Origin: Fen731 sp964481885
GTDB taxonomy: Bacteria; Actinomycetota; Humimicrobiia; Humimicrobiales; Humimicrobiaceae
Length of the DNA: 20,423 bases
Direction of reading: 5' to 3'
Assembly: GCA_964481885.1 (NCBI GenBank)
Contig: CAYZUS010000037.1
Location: 1-20,423, forward strand
Each line of letters starts with the position of its first letter. Positions within the stretch are counted from its first letter, which is position 1. Made by a program: the position numbers and the translations under genes. Positions 1 to 7,635 of this stretch are shown here, piece after piece. The notes beneath the pieces are model-generated. The model was not told where the DNA came from and made no database searches. It worked only from the letters and a program-made list of their open reading frames with translations.

Positions 1-2343
1 GAACGGGCCACAATGGAAACTGGAGACAGACGAATCGGTGTTGTCTGGCATACACAGGGCAGCGGCAAAAGCTTGTCCATGGTTTTCTATGCAGGAAAGC
101 TTGTTAAAAGCGAGGAACTTGAAAATCCAACCATTGTAATTATTACTGACAGAAATGACCTGGATGACCAGCTATTTGGCACTTTCCTAAAGAGCAAGGA
201 CATCCTGAGAAGCACTCCGGTGCAGGCTACGGACCGGACTCACTTAAGAGAATTACTTAATAACCGCACCAGCGGCGGCATCATTTTTACAACCATTCAC
301 AAGTTTGCTCCATTTGTAAGTGAAATTAAAGAAGATTTGGACAATTACGCATATCTTGGAAAGGTAGCCGAAAGACCTGTAAGCTATGGTGACAGCACAG
401 TTCTCACAGACCGCAAAAATGTCATTGTTATAGCCGATGAGGCACACCGAACGCAATATGGATTTGGCGCAGATGTCGTCAAAGGTATAACACAGGCAGA
501 CATTAAGTACGGTTATGCCAAATACATGCGTGACAGTTTGCCAAACGCTTCATATATAGGATTTACCGGAACGCCTGTTGAATTTACAGATAAAAACACT
601 CGAGCGGTATTTGGAGATTACATTGATGTTTATGATATGACCAGAGCTGTTGAAGATGGAACAACAGTTAAGATTTTCTATGAAAGCAGAATTGCAAAAT
701 TAAAGCTTCCGGAGGAAATGAAGCCTAAAATCGACACTGAATATGAGGAGATAACCGAGTACCAGGAATACAGCCAAAAAGAAAAGCTTAAAAGCAAATG
801 GGCAAGACTTGAAGCAATTGTCGGTACAAATGAACGGGTCAGGCAGATTGCAAAAGATATTGTAGAGCACTTTGAAAAACGTGAGCAGGCACAGGAAAAC
901 GAAGGCGGCAAAGCCATGGTTGTTGCCATGAGCAGAAGAATTGCAATTGAGCTGTATAAAGAAATTGTCGTGATTCGCCCTGACTGGCATAGCGATGATT
1001 TAATGGCAGGGAAAATAAAAGTGGTTATGACAGGAAGTTCCTCCGACCCGGCAGATTGGCAGACCTTTATTGGCAGTAAAGCCACCAGGGAAACGCTGGC
1101 AAAGCGCATGAAAGACAAAAACGATAAACTTAAGCTTGTCATTGTTCGTGATATGTGGCTCACCGGATTTGATGTGCCAAGTATGCATACCATGTATATT
1201 GACAAGCCAATGAGCGGCCATAACCTGATGCAGGCTATCGCAAGAGTAAATCGAGTATTCAAAGACAAACAAGGCGGACTTGTCGTTGACTATATTGGTA
1301 TTGCGCAAAACTTAAAAGAAGCGCTTTCCCAGTATACTGATAGTGATAAAAAGACTATTGGCGTTGATACAGAAATGGCATCACAGGTTCTCCTTGAAAA
1401 GCACGACTTAATCAAAGAACTGCTGCACGGACATAACTACAGTAAATTCTTTACCGGCAGGCCAAGCGAGAAAATGCAGGCGATTGTTGAAACAATGGAT
1501 TATATTATTGGGCTTCGCCAGGACAGAAAGGATGACTATATAAGGCTTGTAACCGAAATGGCCCGGGCTTATTCTCTTTGCGCCACAACAGCCATTGCTG
1601 AGAGGCTAAATGTGGAGATCGGATTTCATAAAGCCATCAAAGTAAGCCTTATAAAAATGCTTGGTGATGGCAATAACAGGAAAACAACTTCTCAGCTCGA
1701 TATCGAGTTAAACCAGTTAATTTCCAAATCCATATCATCAAATGAAGTGGTTGATATATTGGACTCAGTTGGTCTTTCCAAGCCTGATATTGCCATACTT
1801 TCTGATGAGTTCCTTGAAGAAGTAAAAGGCATGAAGCAGAAAAACCTGGCAGTTGAGCTGTTAAACAGATTGCTCCAAGGCAGTATCAAAACATTTTCAA
1901 AACGCAATCTTGTCCAGTCAAAGAAATTCTCAGAGTTGCTGGATGCTGCAATCAGAAAATACCAGAATCGGGCCATTGAAACAACGCAGGTTATCATGGA
2001 GTTAATAGAGCTTGCCAAGCAAATCAATGAGGCAGAGAAACGAGGGGAGAGTAAAGGGCTTACACCGGATGAATTAGCATTCTACGATGCTCTGGCTGAC
2101 AATGAATCTGCCAGAGAAATTATGGGCGAAGATATTCTAAAGCAAATCGCAAGGGATCTGACCGTATCTATTAAGAAGAACATCAGTATAGACTGGGCAA
2201 TCCGTGAAAGCGTCCAGGCAAAAATGAAAATGACAATCAAGCGACTTCTTAAGAAATACGATTACCCGCCGGACAAGACTGCCAAAGCAGTTGATATTGT
2301 AATGGAACAGACAAAGCTGATGTGCCAGAACGAGAGCGAATAA
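1..2343 (+). CDS. hsdR: Type I restriction enzyme R subunit, 5' end cut by window edge
   Basis: The reading frame is open from base 1, giving about 780 codons. The first in-frame Met (13) is internal, because the residues before it continue the conserved HsdR stretch. HsdR is the ATP-driven DNA-translocating and cleaving subunit of type I restriction systems. Visible superfamily 2 helicase motifs are: motif I with Walker A (TQGSGKS) near base 55; motif II as DEAH at 436-447; motif III (GFTGTP) near 560; late motifs TGFDVP near 1165 and a Q-AIARVNR stretch near 1230. The C-terminal half is a helical region of the kind that contacts the methylase core. The N-terminal nuclease domain (roughly 250 residues, with the PD-ExK site) lies outside the window, so activity cannot be judged. 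hsdM and hsdS are not downstream and would have to be upstream. Family assignment is firm. Confidence 0.95.
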   Translation, partial: ERATMETGDRRIGVVWHTQGSGKSLSMVFYAGKLVKSEELENPTIVIITDRNDLDDQLFGTFLKSKDILRSTPVQATDRTHLRELLNNRTSGGIIFTTIHKFAPFVSEIKEDLDNYAYLGKVAERPVSYGDSTVLTDRKNVIVIADEAHRTQYGFGADVVKGITQADIKYGYAKYMRDSLPNASYIGFTGTPVEFTDKNTRAVFGDYIDVYDMTRAVEDGTTVKIFYESRIAKLKLPEEMKPKIDTEYEEITEYQEYSQKEKLKSKWARLEAIVGTNERVRQIAKDIVEHFEKREQAQENEGGKAMVVAMSRRIAIELYKEIVVIRPDWHSDDLMAGKIKVVMTGSSSDPADWQTFIGSKATRETLAKRMKDKNDKLKLVIVRDMWLTGFDVPSMHTMYIDKPMSGHNLMQAIARVNRVFKDKQGGLVVDYIGIAQNLKEALSQYTDSDKKTIGVDTEMASQVLLEKHDLIKELLHGHNYSKFFTGRPSEKMQAIVETMDYIIGLRQDRKDDYIRLVTEMARAYSLCATTAIAERLNVEIGFHKAIKVSLIKMLGDGNNRKTTSQLDIELNQLISKSISSNEVVDILDSVGLSKPDIAILSDEFLEEVKGMKQKNLAVELLNRLLQGSIKTFSKRNLVQSKKFSELLDAAIRKYQNRAIETTQVIMELIELAKQINEAEKRGESKGLTPDELAFYDALADNESAREIMGEDILKQIARDLTVSIKKNISIDWAIRESVQAKMKMTIKRLLKKYDYPPDKTAKAVDIVMEQTKLMCQNESE

Positions 2344-2345
2344 AT

Positions 2346-2411
2346 ATGAAGAAACGAGAAATTGCAGAAGTAAATATTAATGAATTATTTCTTTTAAGCA
2401 ATCAAACATAA
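2346..2411 (+). other. 21-codon open frame after hsdR, possible gene remnant
   Basis: An ATG two bases after the hsdR stop opens a 21-residue frame (MKKREIAEVNINELFLLSNQ and one more residue). Its TAA stop shares its last A with the ATG of the relic that follows. A purine-rich GAGAGCGAA sits upstream. No family is recognised. Given the broken gene next to it, this may be the start of a truncated gene, but a chance frame is equally possible. Confidence 0.2.
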
Positions 2412-2548
2412 TGGAAACAGAGCAAATAAAAGAATTTATTGAGTCTGTGGTCCCTGATGTGGAAAATGACTTTGCTGTAAGATTTGTGTCTGTGCTTTTA
2501 AATTTTATAATATTTTGTCAGATTAAATTTGTCCGGCTTCATTTATAA
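2411..2548 (+). pseudogene. Relic of a duplicated QueG-like iron-sulfur gene, internally deleted
   Basis: This 45-codon frame is a shortened copy of the intact gene at 3557-4285. Residues 1-21 (METEQIKEFIESVVPDVEND, then F) match residues 1-21 of the intact protein with only conservative changes. The frame then jumps, still in frame, to residues 147-154 of the intact protein (VRFVSVLL, identical). About 124 codons are lost between them. After that it reads straight into sequence matching the non-coding DNA downstream of the intact gene (4415 onward). All the cysteine motifs are gone, so it cannot bind iron-sulfur clusters. It overlaps the upstream part of the NYN reading frame. The duplication is clear from the sequence; whether the 45-residue peptide is made is unknown, and a relic is the simplest reading. 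Confidence 0.8.
2494..2532 (+). repeat. Direct repeat, copy 1 (partner at 4415-4453)
   Basis: A 25-bp identical core (2497-2521, beginning TTTAAATTTTATAATATTTT) recurs at 4418-4442, with weaker similarity for a further 10-25 bp. It marks the shared 3' flank of the intact iron-sulfur gene and its relic. The core contains TATAAT and TTGTCA words, but their order and spacing do not make a convincing promoter. Confidence 0.75.
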
Positions 2549-2686
2549 GAATTTGCTTTTGGATCCCATAAATACAAATAAGATAATTGCCTGGTTTTAC
2601 TCCCCGATTAATAGCTATTTGTCAAAAAGTAAGGATTTTAAATCAAAAAAGTGGGACTACTCAACGCAAATAGAGCTCGTTCATGT

Positions 2687-2692
2687 TATAAT
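2687..2692 (+). promoter_or_regulatory. Possible -10 box (TATAAT) for a leaderless NYN transcript
   Basis: A perfect TATAAT ends seven bases before the ATG at 2700, and no Shine-Dalgarno sequence precedes that ATG. This spacing would start transcription at or next to the start codon, giving a leaderless mRNA as is common in Actinomycetota. The -35 region (about 2664-2669) is poor, so this remains an inference. Confidence 0.35.
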
Positions 2693-2699
2693 AAATCTT

Positions 2700-3257
2700 A
2701 TGGCTAAACAAAAATGCATTGTTTTTATTGATGGCAGTAATTTTTATTTTAAACTTAAGGATTTGGGATTACACCAACTTCTTGATTTTGATTTTACTGG
2801 CTTTTCAAAGATGCTTATTTCAGAAAATGAGCTTGTAAGTTCCACATATTATGTCGGAAAGATAAGAACAGATGGCACAGATAAAACAAAGAAATTATTT
2901 GATGATCAGCAAAAATTACTTGGGCATCTGAAAAAGCATAATTGTAAGTACTCATTAGGTTATCTTTTAAAGTCTGATAATGTCTTTCATGAAAAAGGCG
3001 TTGACGTCAATATTGCTGTTGAGATGTTAGTCGCAGCTTATGAAAATCTTTGTGACCGAATTATTTTAGTCTCTTCAGATACAGATTTAATACCGGCAGT
3101 GAATAAAGCAAAAGAAAAAGGGAAGATTGTCGAATATGTAGGTTTCTCGCATCGTCCAAGTGTCGCCATGGTAGCTCGTTGTAATGAATCTCACTTACTC
3201 AAAAAAGAGGATCTTTTACCTTTTATTAAGCCTCAAGTTAAAGAATCCACCAAGTAG
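2700..3257 (+). CDS. NYN domain (PIN-like, LabA/DUF88-type) putative ribonuclease
   Basis: The frame is open from 2529, but the domain begins directly at the ATG at 2700 (MAKQKCIVFIDGSNFYF) and the upstream 57 codons overlap the relic gene, so 2700 is taken as the start (185 aa). NYN proteins are PIN-fold, metal-dependent nucleases, usually acting on RNA. The expected acidic residues are present: D11 and N14 in IDGSN, D102 in KGVDVNIAVEML, and D127/D129 in VSSDTDLIPAV, followed by the glycine-containing strand GKIVEYVGF. There is no signal peptide or membrane segment. It stands alone, with a possible leaderless promoter before it and a hairpin after it. Its place between hsdR and gene relics is compatible with a defence or stress role, but the sequence does not prove that. 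The substrate is unknown. Confidence 0.85.
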   Translation: MAKQKCIVFIDGSNFYFKLKDLGLHQLLDFDFTGFSKMLISENELVSSTYYVGKIRTDGTDKTKKLFDDQQKLLGHLKKHNCKYSLGYLLKSDNVFHEKGVDVNIAVEMLVAAYENLCDRIILVSSDTDLIPAVNKAKEKGKIVEYVGFSHRPSVAMVARCNESHLLKKEDLLPFIKPQVKESTK

Positions 3258-3304
3258 CTAAACAAAAAATCCTGCAAATGCTTGCGCCTTGCAGGAGAGT
3301 TTAG
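3258..3304 (+). terminator. Interrupted hairpin directly after the NYN gene
   Basis: The stop codon is followed by CTAAAC (3258-3263) pairing with GTTTAG (3299-3304), and inside it a perfect 8-bp stem TCCTGCAA (3270-3277) with TTGCAGGA (3289-3296) around an 11-base loop. The following bases (TTGTTGTATAC) are T-rich but not a T tract. It is probably a transcript-end structure; a processed or regulatory hairpin is the alternative. Confidence 0.45.
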
Positions 3305-3556
3305 TTGTTGTATACTATCATACTTAAACAGGGTTTGTCAAGGTGGCTGGCCTCAAATCAGCCTCAGATTATTTTATAAATGATATCATTTTTTTAAAAA
3401 ATAAATATCTAAAAATAAACGTGTCCTTCCGGTAAGCTTGCATGAGATGAATGAAAAAAAAGCCACGGTCTTAAAGGAAAAAAAGCAAAAAGATCTTAAA
3501 GATAAAGAAACAAAATATATTATAACATAGAGGTATTAGTACTTGAGGATGTTTAG
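3305..3556. other. Non-coding spacer between NYN and iron-sulfur genes
   Basis: This is AT-rich DNA. It contains a short GGCTG/CAGCC hairpin near 3342-3360, a 12-bp palindrome AATGATATCATT near 3377, and a lysine-rich open frame of 27 codons (3447-3530) with no recognisable domain. No promoter can be assigned with confidence. The short frame may be the tail of a lost gene. Confidence 0.4.
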
Positions 3557-4285
3557 ATGGAAACAGATCAAATAGAAGAATTCATTAAGTCTGTGGTCCC
3601 TGACATGGAAAATGACTTTGTTATTGGGTTTGCTTATATGGGTGGGCTTCTTGAAGGAGAACTGACAGAATACAATTATTGCATTGTGATAGGCAAAAAG
3701 CTGGATGATAACATCATAGATTCAATGGAGGATGCACCAACAATTGAATATTTTAACCTGTATGACAATACAAACAAAGAACTGCACGAGCTTTCCCTGA
3801 AACTCTCAGGATTTCTTGATTGCAGAAAAATACCTCACCTTGTTATAAAGCCTACCGGCATTTCGCAGGATACCAAAAACTATGATCCCGATATGCTTAC
3901 CTATTATTTTTCCCACAAGATGGCTGCGACAAGGGCGGGCCTGGGATGGATAGGCAAAACAGCGCTGATGGTAACGGAAAAATTCGGCCCGCGAGTAAGG
4001 TTTGTATCAGTGCTCCTAAAAGAATCCCTTACCAAAAACGGAGTCCCGATTAAAAAAACAACAGTTCCTCTTGAGAAAAGTTTATGCGGCAATTGCAGTA
4101 TATGTGTTGAGGAGTGTCCGGCAGGAGCGGGCAGCGGCAGGCAATGGGATATCAAAACAGGCAGGGACAGTTTTTTTGATGCTTTTGCCTGCAGGGATAA
4201 ATGCAGGGAACTTTCTCTAAAGAACCTGGGCAGAAATATCACTATTTGCGGTATTTGTGTAAAAGTGTGTCCTATAGGAAGATAA
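3557..4285 (+). CDS. 4Fe-4S double-cluster protein, QueG-like C-terminal module
   Basis: This 242-residue soluble protein ends in a two-cluster ferredoxin module: C177-x2-C180-x2-C183-x3-C187-P, then C212 and C216, then C231-x2-C234-x3-C238-P. The stretch AATRAGLGWIGKTALMVTEK with FGPRVRFVSVLL (residues 123-154) is the conserved segment before the clusters in epoxyqueuosine reductase (QueG) and its relatives. It is much shorter than QueG (usually 350 or more residues), so it belongs to the short, poorly characterised group often mislabelled as epoxyqueuosine reductase. An electron-transfer or reductase role is likely; the substrate is unknown. ATG 3557 follows a GAGGA motif. The relic at 2411-2548 aligns from this exact ATG, which supports the start. 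The pair shows that the gene was once duplicated here. Confidence 0.85.
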   Translation: METDQIEEFIKSVVPDMENDFVIGFAYMGGLLEGELTEYNYCIVIGKKLDDNIIDSMEDAPTIEYFNLYDNTNKELHELSLKLSGFLDCRKIPHLVIKPTGISQDTKNYDPDMLTYYFSHKMAATRAGLGWIGKTALMVTEKFGPRVRFVSVLLKESLTKNGVPIKKTTVPLEKSLCGNCSICVEECPAGAGSGRQWDIKTGRDSFFDAFACRDKCRELSLKNLGRNITICGICVKVCPIGR

Positions 4286-4414
4286 ATCAAGTTTTAAACT
4301 TTGGAGTCAGATATTGATTCCCTTTTTTAAGCAGCGCGATATTCCGGAATCGTTTTAAAAGCAACATCATTCATATGGTATTATTTACTGGTTGTATCGG
4401 TTTTGTTGATTAAT

Positions 4415-4453
4415 GCCTTTAAATTTTATAATATTTTGTCAGGTTAATTTTGT
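4415..4453 (+). repeat. Direct repeat, copy 2 (partner at 2494-2532)
   Basis: This is the second copy of the 25-bp identical core (4418-4442), about 130 bp downstream of the intact iron-sulfur gene. The same word follows the relic gene, so the duplicated unit included gene plus 3' flank. Nearby, TTGACA at 4481-4486 looks like a -35 box, but no matching -10 lies at the right distance. Confidence 0.75.
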
Positions 4454-4532
4454 TAGTTTTAATTTGTCCTGCATTATGATTTGACACTAAAAAGTAATAA
4501 ATTTCCGCCAAAAGAAAGTATGGATCTGTAAA

Positions 4533-5330
4533 ATGAAAGAACTTGATTTAAATAATAAGGTAGCAGTAATTACCGGAGGTACCGCTGGAATCGGCGTGGC
4601 AATTGCGGAAATGTTTTTTGAGCATAACTGTGATGTTGCAATAATCGGCCGGGACCGGTCCAGGGGAGAAAGAATTGTAACAAAAAACAGTACGGCCGAC
4701 CGAAATAACAGGATGGCTTTTATCAAATGCGATGTCGGCCTTAGGGAGGAAGTAAAAAGCGCCTGTGAAAAGGTTTTAGTTGATTTTAAGAAGGTGGACA
4801 TCCTTGTTCTAAATGCAGGAATGGAATTTACGGAAGCAATAAACGAAATCGACCCCGAACACTGGCAGAGAATGCTTGATGTAAATGTAAGCGGAGCATT
4901 TTACTTTATAAGGTATCTTGCGGACTCAATGATCGCAAACAAAACCGGCAATGTTATTATTCTGTCTTCTGTCGCCGCGACAACCGGTGCAGGCGGCGGA
5001 ATCCATTATCCAGTAACCAAGGCGGCGCTTAAAGGATTGATGGCCCGGATTAATTATGAACTTCTGCCAAAGGGCATCAGGGCAAATATAATAAGCCCGG
5101 GTATGGTCGATACGCCCATGCTTCGTAAAAAATATCCGGACAATGATGAGGTAAATGAAAAGCTCTGTCAGCAGGTTCCAATGGGGAGGATAGGCGCACC
5201 CGGCGATATTGCAAATCTGGCACTCTTTCTTGCATCAGATCTTTCCAGCTATATTTGCGGGCAGGACATACTTGTTGACGGCGGCAGGCTTTATTACAGG
5301 CGGCCCCCAATTACACCTCAAAAATCTTAA
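4533..5330 (+). CDS. SDR-family NAD(P)-dependent oxidoreductase (FabG-like)
   Basis: This 265-residue protein is a classical short-chain dehydrogenase/reductase, a cytosolic Rossmann-fold enzyme that interconverts an alcohol and a ketone. The cofactor loop TGGTAGIG is at residues 14-21, the conserved Asp of the CDV segment at D67, and NAG at 94-96. The catalytic tetrad is N118, S146, Y159 and K163 (YPVTK). The substrate-side PGMVDTPM follows at about 189-196. The C-terminal ASDLSSYICGQDILVDGG is typical of the FabG/glucose dehydrogenase group. R40 after the second strand hints at NADPH use. Length matches the family (about 250) with a short extra tail. It has no operon partner and only a weak ribosome site, so the substrate cannot be named; a fatty-acid 3-oxoacyl-ACP reductase role is possible but unproven. 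Confidence 0.93.
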   Translation: MKELDLNNKVAVITGGTAGIGVAIAEMFFEHNCDVAIIGRDRSRGERIVTKNSTADRNNRMAFIKCDVGLREEVKSACEKVLVDFKKVDILVLNAGMEFTEAINEIDPEHWQRMLDVNVSGAFYFIRYLADSMIANKTGNVIILSSVAATTGAGGGIHYPVTKAALKGLMARINYELLPKGIRANIISPGMVDTPMLRKKYPDNDEVNEKLCQQVPMGRIGAPGDIANLALFLASDLSSYICGQDILVDGGRLYYRRPPITPQKS

Positions 5331-5426
5331 AAATCTCTATCAGAATTGTCGCTTACATATGGTTTGAGTAGACAAAAATGATTTCGTCAGAGAAATTCTT
5401 GAAATTATCGTAATGTCATTTCATAT

Positions 5427-5452
5427 CTCTATAATAAAATGATATTATAGAG
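5427..5452. repeat. Perfect 10-bp inverted repeat before the tandem array
   Basis: CTCTATAATA (5427-5436) is matched exactly by TATTATAGAG (5443-5452) across a 6-base loop. It lies just before the tandem repeats and contains a TATAAT word. It could be an operator or a weak hairpin; no T tract follows, so a terminator is unlikely. Confidence 0.55.
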
Positions 5453-5460
5453 GGAGGAAT

Positions 5461-5695
5461 TACAGGATTATATATGCGGCAGGGATAAAAAAGCTAAATG
5501 TCCTGCAGGAATTGCGAGATTAAATATGCCGAAAAAAAATGCAGGATTACTTATGCGGCAGAGATAAAAAATTAAATTTTTGACAGTAATTACGAGATTA
5601 AATATTCCAAAAAAAATATAGGATTATATTTGTGGCAGGAATAAAAACGTTAAATGTGCCGCAGGAATTACAAGGTTAAATGTGCCATAATTTAT
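5461..5695 (+). repeat. Three imperfect tandem repeats of about 78 bp
   Basis: Units run at about 5461-5539, 5540-5616 and 5617-5695. Each begins like TACAGGATTATATATGCGGC and carries a second, related half with GAGATTAAATATGCC, so the basic period is about half that length. Units 1 and 2 end in runs of eight A residues. The block fills most of the 416-bp gap between the SDR gene and fmdB. No open frame or recognisable RNA family was found; the array ends about 50 bp before the fmdB start. Confidence 0.75.
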
Positions 5696-5746
5696 AATTC
5701 CAAAAGGAAGTAAAGATAAAATTAGAAAAAAAGGTGGTTATTAATA

Positions 5747-6001
5747 ATGCGTTTTGTTGATTATAAGTGCAATGATTGTGAAAATGTCTGTGAAATAGTC
5801 ACAAGGGGGTTCGATGATAGCGGTGAAGCTGATATAAAATGTGAAAAATGCAGCAGCTCCAACATGATAAGGATTTTTGCCCCAATCAGTTTTAAGTCTT
5901 CAGGCGGAAGCGACAGTGATTATATGCCTTCACCTTCATCCTCTTCAAAAAGCTGTTCCGGGGGCTCATGTGCAAACTGTTCCGGGGGTTGCAGCCATTA
6001 G
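5747..6001 (+). CDS. FmdB-family zinc ribbon protein
   Basis: This 84-residue protein opens with the FmdB-type zinc ribbon. C8-x2-C11 (YKCNDC) and C32-x2-C35 (KCEKC) form the metal site, followed by a short strand (NMIRIFAP) and a flexible Ser/Gly-rich tail. The tail ends in four more cysteines and a histidine (C70, C75, C78, C82, H84), a common feature of small members. FmdB was named from a putative regulator of formamidase, but the role of most members is unknown; nucleic-acid or protein binding is a guess. A clear AGGTGG ribosome site lies 8-9 bases before the ATG. It may be the first gene of the run leading to recF, although a 156-bp gap separates them. Confidence 0.85.
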   Translation: MRFVDYKCNDCENVCEIVTRGFDDSGEADIKCEKCSSSNMIRIFAPISFKSSGGSDSDYMPSPSSSSKSCSGGSCANCSGGCSH

Positions 6002-6047
6002 TACCAATATCGCATAAGGTGCATTTGTATAAATCAGGCACTTACTC

Positions 6048-6076
6048 TTGTCAGAATATCAGCACGAAAATTTTAT
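6048..6076 (+). promoter_or_regulatory. Candidate promoter upstream of recF
   Basis: TTGTCA (6048-6053), a 17-base spacer and TTTTAT (6071-6076) fit a housekeeping promoter loosely. It would give a leader of roughly 75 bases before the recF ATG at 6158. The -10 box is poor, so this is tentative. Confidence 0.25.
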
Positions 6077-6157
6077 TTATAAAACCCACCACATATAGTG
6101 TTTGGCTGAGCCAGTACGGAAGCCGGGTAGTATTTTATCAATTGGAAATATTTATTA

Positions 6158-7549
6158 ATGTATTTAAAAGAACTGCAGCTTAAAAATTTCAGGAATTACA
6201 GCGACATAAGCCTGAAGTTTGACAGGGCCGCAGCTCTTTTTTTTGGTGACAATGCTCAGGGGAAAACAAACCTGCTCGAATCCATCCGTTATATTTCTTC
6301 AGGCAAATCCCACAGAGTGACAAACCAGGATGATCTGATAGGGTGGGGTTGTGAGTTTGCGCTTATAAGGGCACAGGTAAACGGCCACCTGATAGAGCTT
6401 GAGCTGCGTCCCGGAAATACCTTAAAGATAAAAGTGGACATGGTTTACTGCAGAAAAAAGTCAGACTTTACTTCAATTTTGCCGTCTGTAATATTTACAC
6501 CGGAAGATTTAAAAATAATAAAAGACGGTCCATCCAACAGAAGGGACCTGCTCGATAACATCCTCGAAAGTATTTACCCTGATTATGGTGCTCTTAAATC
6601 CCAATATCAGAAGATACTAAACCAGAGAAACAGCCTCATAAAGAGCATAGCCGCTGCGGAATTTAGCAGGGGGTTTAGAAGCAGACATGGCAGTGAAGTC
6701 AGAAGAAGCGAGGAAAGCAGCAGAAACGATGAAGGAAGCATGTGCTCCGCCGAAAGGGTCAGCGAAGGCAACGGGGGCCACGAAGGCAACAGGAGCTACG
6801 GCGGCGTCGAAGAAATCAATAATCCAACCCTCTCTGCCTGGGACCAAAATCTTGCCAAATACGGAAGTGAAATAATTAAAAAGCGTCATAACCTGGCCGT
6901 CCGCATGGCCCCTGATTTTTCAAGGTTGATGAAGGAATTTTTTCCTGGAATAGAAGCTGACATTTTTTATATTTACAGCTGGAACAGGAAATCCACTGAA
7001 CTTGTGGCCCTGGAATCTGAAGTAAATGAAGCTTTACCGGATCTGGGCCCGTCCTGTGGGAAATTGCAGCAGGCGGTCCCACCGATTGAAGACATAAAGC
7101 AGTGTTTCCTGGATATGTTAAAGAAGAATTTAAAAAAGGAATTGAGCTATAAGACCACCATTACCGGTCCTCACCGGGATGATTTCATCATACTTTTAAA
7201 TGGCAAGGACATCAGGTCATTCGGATCCCAGGGACAGCAAAGGATTTCTGCAATATCTCTAAGGCTTTGCGAAATTGAAGTAATTAAAGAAAGTTTGAAA
7301 AAAGATCCTGTCCTGCTTCTTGACGATATCCTTTCTGAGCTTGATTTCACAAGGGAAAAGACAGTGTTAAATCTTATAAAGGATAAATACCAGACTTTTA
7401 TCACAACTAGCAATATAAACTATGTTTCACATATAAAAGAGATTGAAAAAGACAAGATTCAGGAATTGATAGTAAGGGATAATAATGTTTTTACGATCCC
7501 AAATACAATCCAAAATGAAATCCCAAACACAATCCAAAACGAAACCTAA
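6158..7549 (+). CDS. recF: DNA replication and repair protein RecF, with extra insertion
   Basis: RecF is an SMC-like ATPase that helps load RecA at single-strand gaps. The frame shows LKELQLKNFRNY at the start, Walker A GDNAQGKT (30-37), VIFTPEDLKIIKDGPSNRRD (111-130), TGPHRDD (326-332), the ABC signature SFGSQGQQR (344-352), and Walker B LLLDDILSELD (376-386). At 463 residues it is about 90 longer than usual. The extra length lies mainly at about 157-213, a low-complexity Ser/Gly/Glu/Arg stretch between the coiled-coil arm segments, plus a repeated tail (IPNTIQNE twice). All ATPase motifs are intact, so the protein is probably functional. dnaA and dnaN are missing upstream; downstream come a respiratory gene pair, then dciA and gyrBA. 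The ATG has only a weak ribosome site. Confidence 0.95.
   Translation: MYLKELQLKNFRNYSDISLKFDRAAALFFGDNAQGKTNLLESIRYISSGKSHRVTNQDDLIGWGCEFALIRAQVNGHLIELELRPGNTLKIKVDMVYCRKKSDFTSILPSVIFTPEDLKIIKDGPSNRRDLLDNILESIYPDYGALKSQYQKILNQRNSLIKSIAAAEFSRGFRSRHGSEVRRSEESSRNDEGSMCSAERVSEGNGGHEGNRSYGGVEEINNPTLSAWDQNLAKYGSEIIKKRHNLAVRMAPDFSRLMKEFFPGIEADIFYIYSWNRKSTELVALESEVNEALPDLGPSCGKLQQAVPPIEDIKQCFLDMLKKNLKKELSYKTTITGPHRDDFIILLNGKDIRSFGSQGQQRISAISLRLCEIEVIKESLKKDPVLLLDDILSELDFTREKTVLNLIKDKYQTFITTSNINYVSHIKEIEKDKIQELIVRDNNVFTIPNTIQNEIPNTIQNET
6762..6797 (+). repeat. 18-bp tandem repeat inside the recF insertion
   Basis: Two units (6762-6779 and 6780-6797) share GCGAAGGCAAC-type sequence with a few changes, and a decayed third follows. 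They encode SEGNGG/HEGNRS in the recF frame. The stretch is richer in G and C than the rest of the gene. Confidence 0.65.
7496..7543 (+). repeat. 24-bp tandem repeat at the 3' end of recF
   Basis: Two adjacent 24-bp units (7496-7519 and 7520-7543) differ at only a few bases and encode IPNTIQNE twice, ending just before the recF stop at 7547-7549. It is a local tail duplication outside any conserved RecF motif. Confidence 0.8.
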
Positions 7550-7635
7550 AATGAAGTGTAGATTAATTGAAAATAATTATTTATAATACTAAGCTGATTA
7601 TCTGGTAAAACTTTAAACTTGATTGGAAATAATTA

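Noticed and set aside
678..1268. 196-codon reverse-strand frame within hsdR
   Set aside because: It is opposite a well-conserved helicase gene, has no recognisable domain, and reads as a shadow of the coding bias.
2529..2699. Upstream extension of the NYN reading frame
   Set aside because: It overlaps the relic gene, lacks a ribosome site and adds no domain; the NYN fold begins at 2700.
5461..5695. CRISPR array
   Set aside because: Units are adjacent and diverged, with no constant repeat and unique spacer pattern, and no cas genes are present.
6687..6875. 62-codon alternative frame inside recF
   Set aside because: It lies fully within recF, its low complexity explains the lack of stops, and no ribosome site precedes it.
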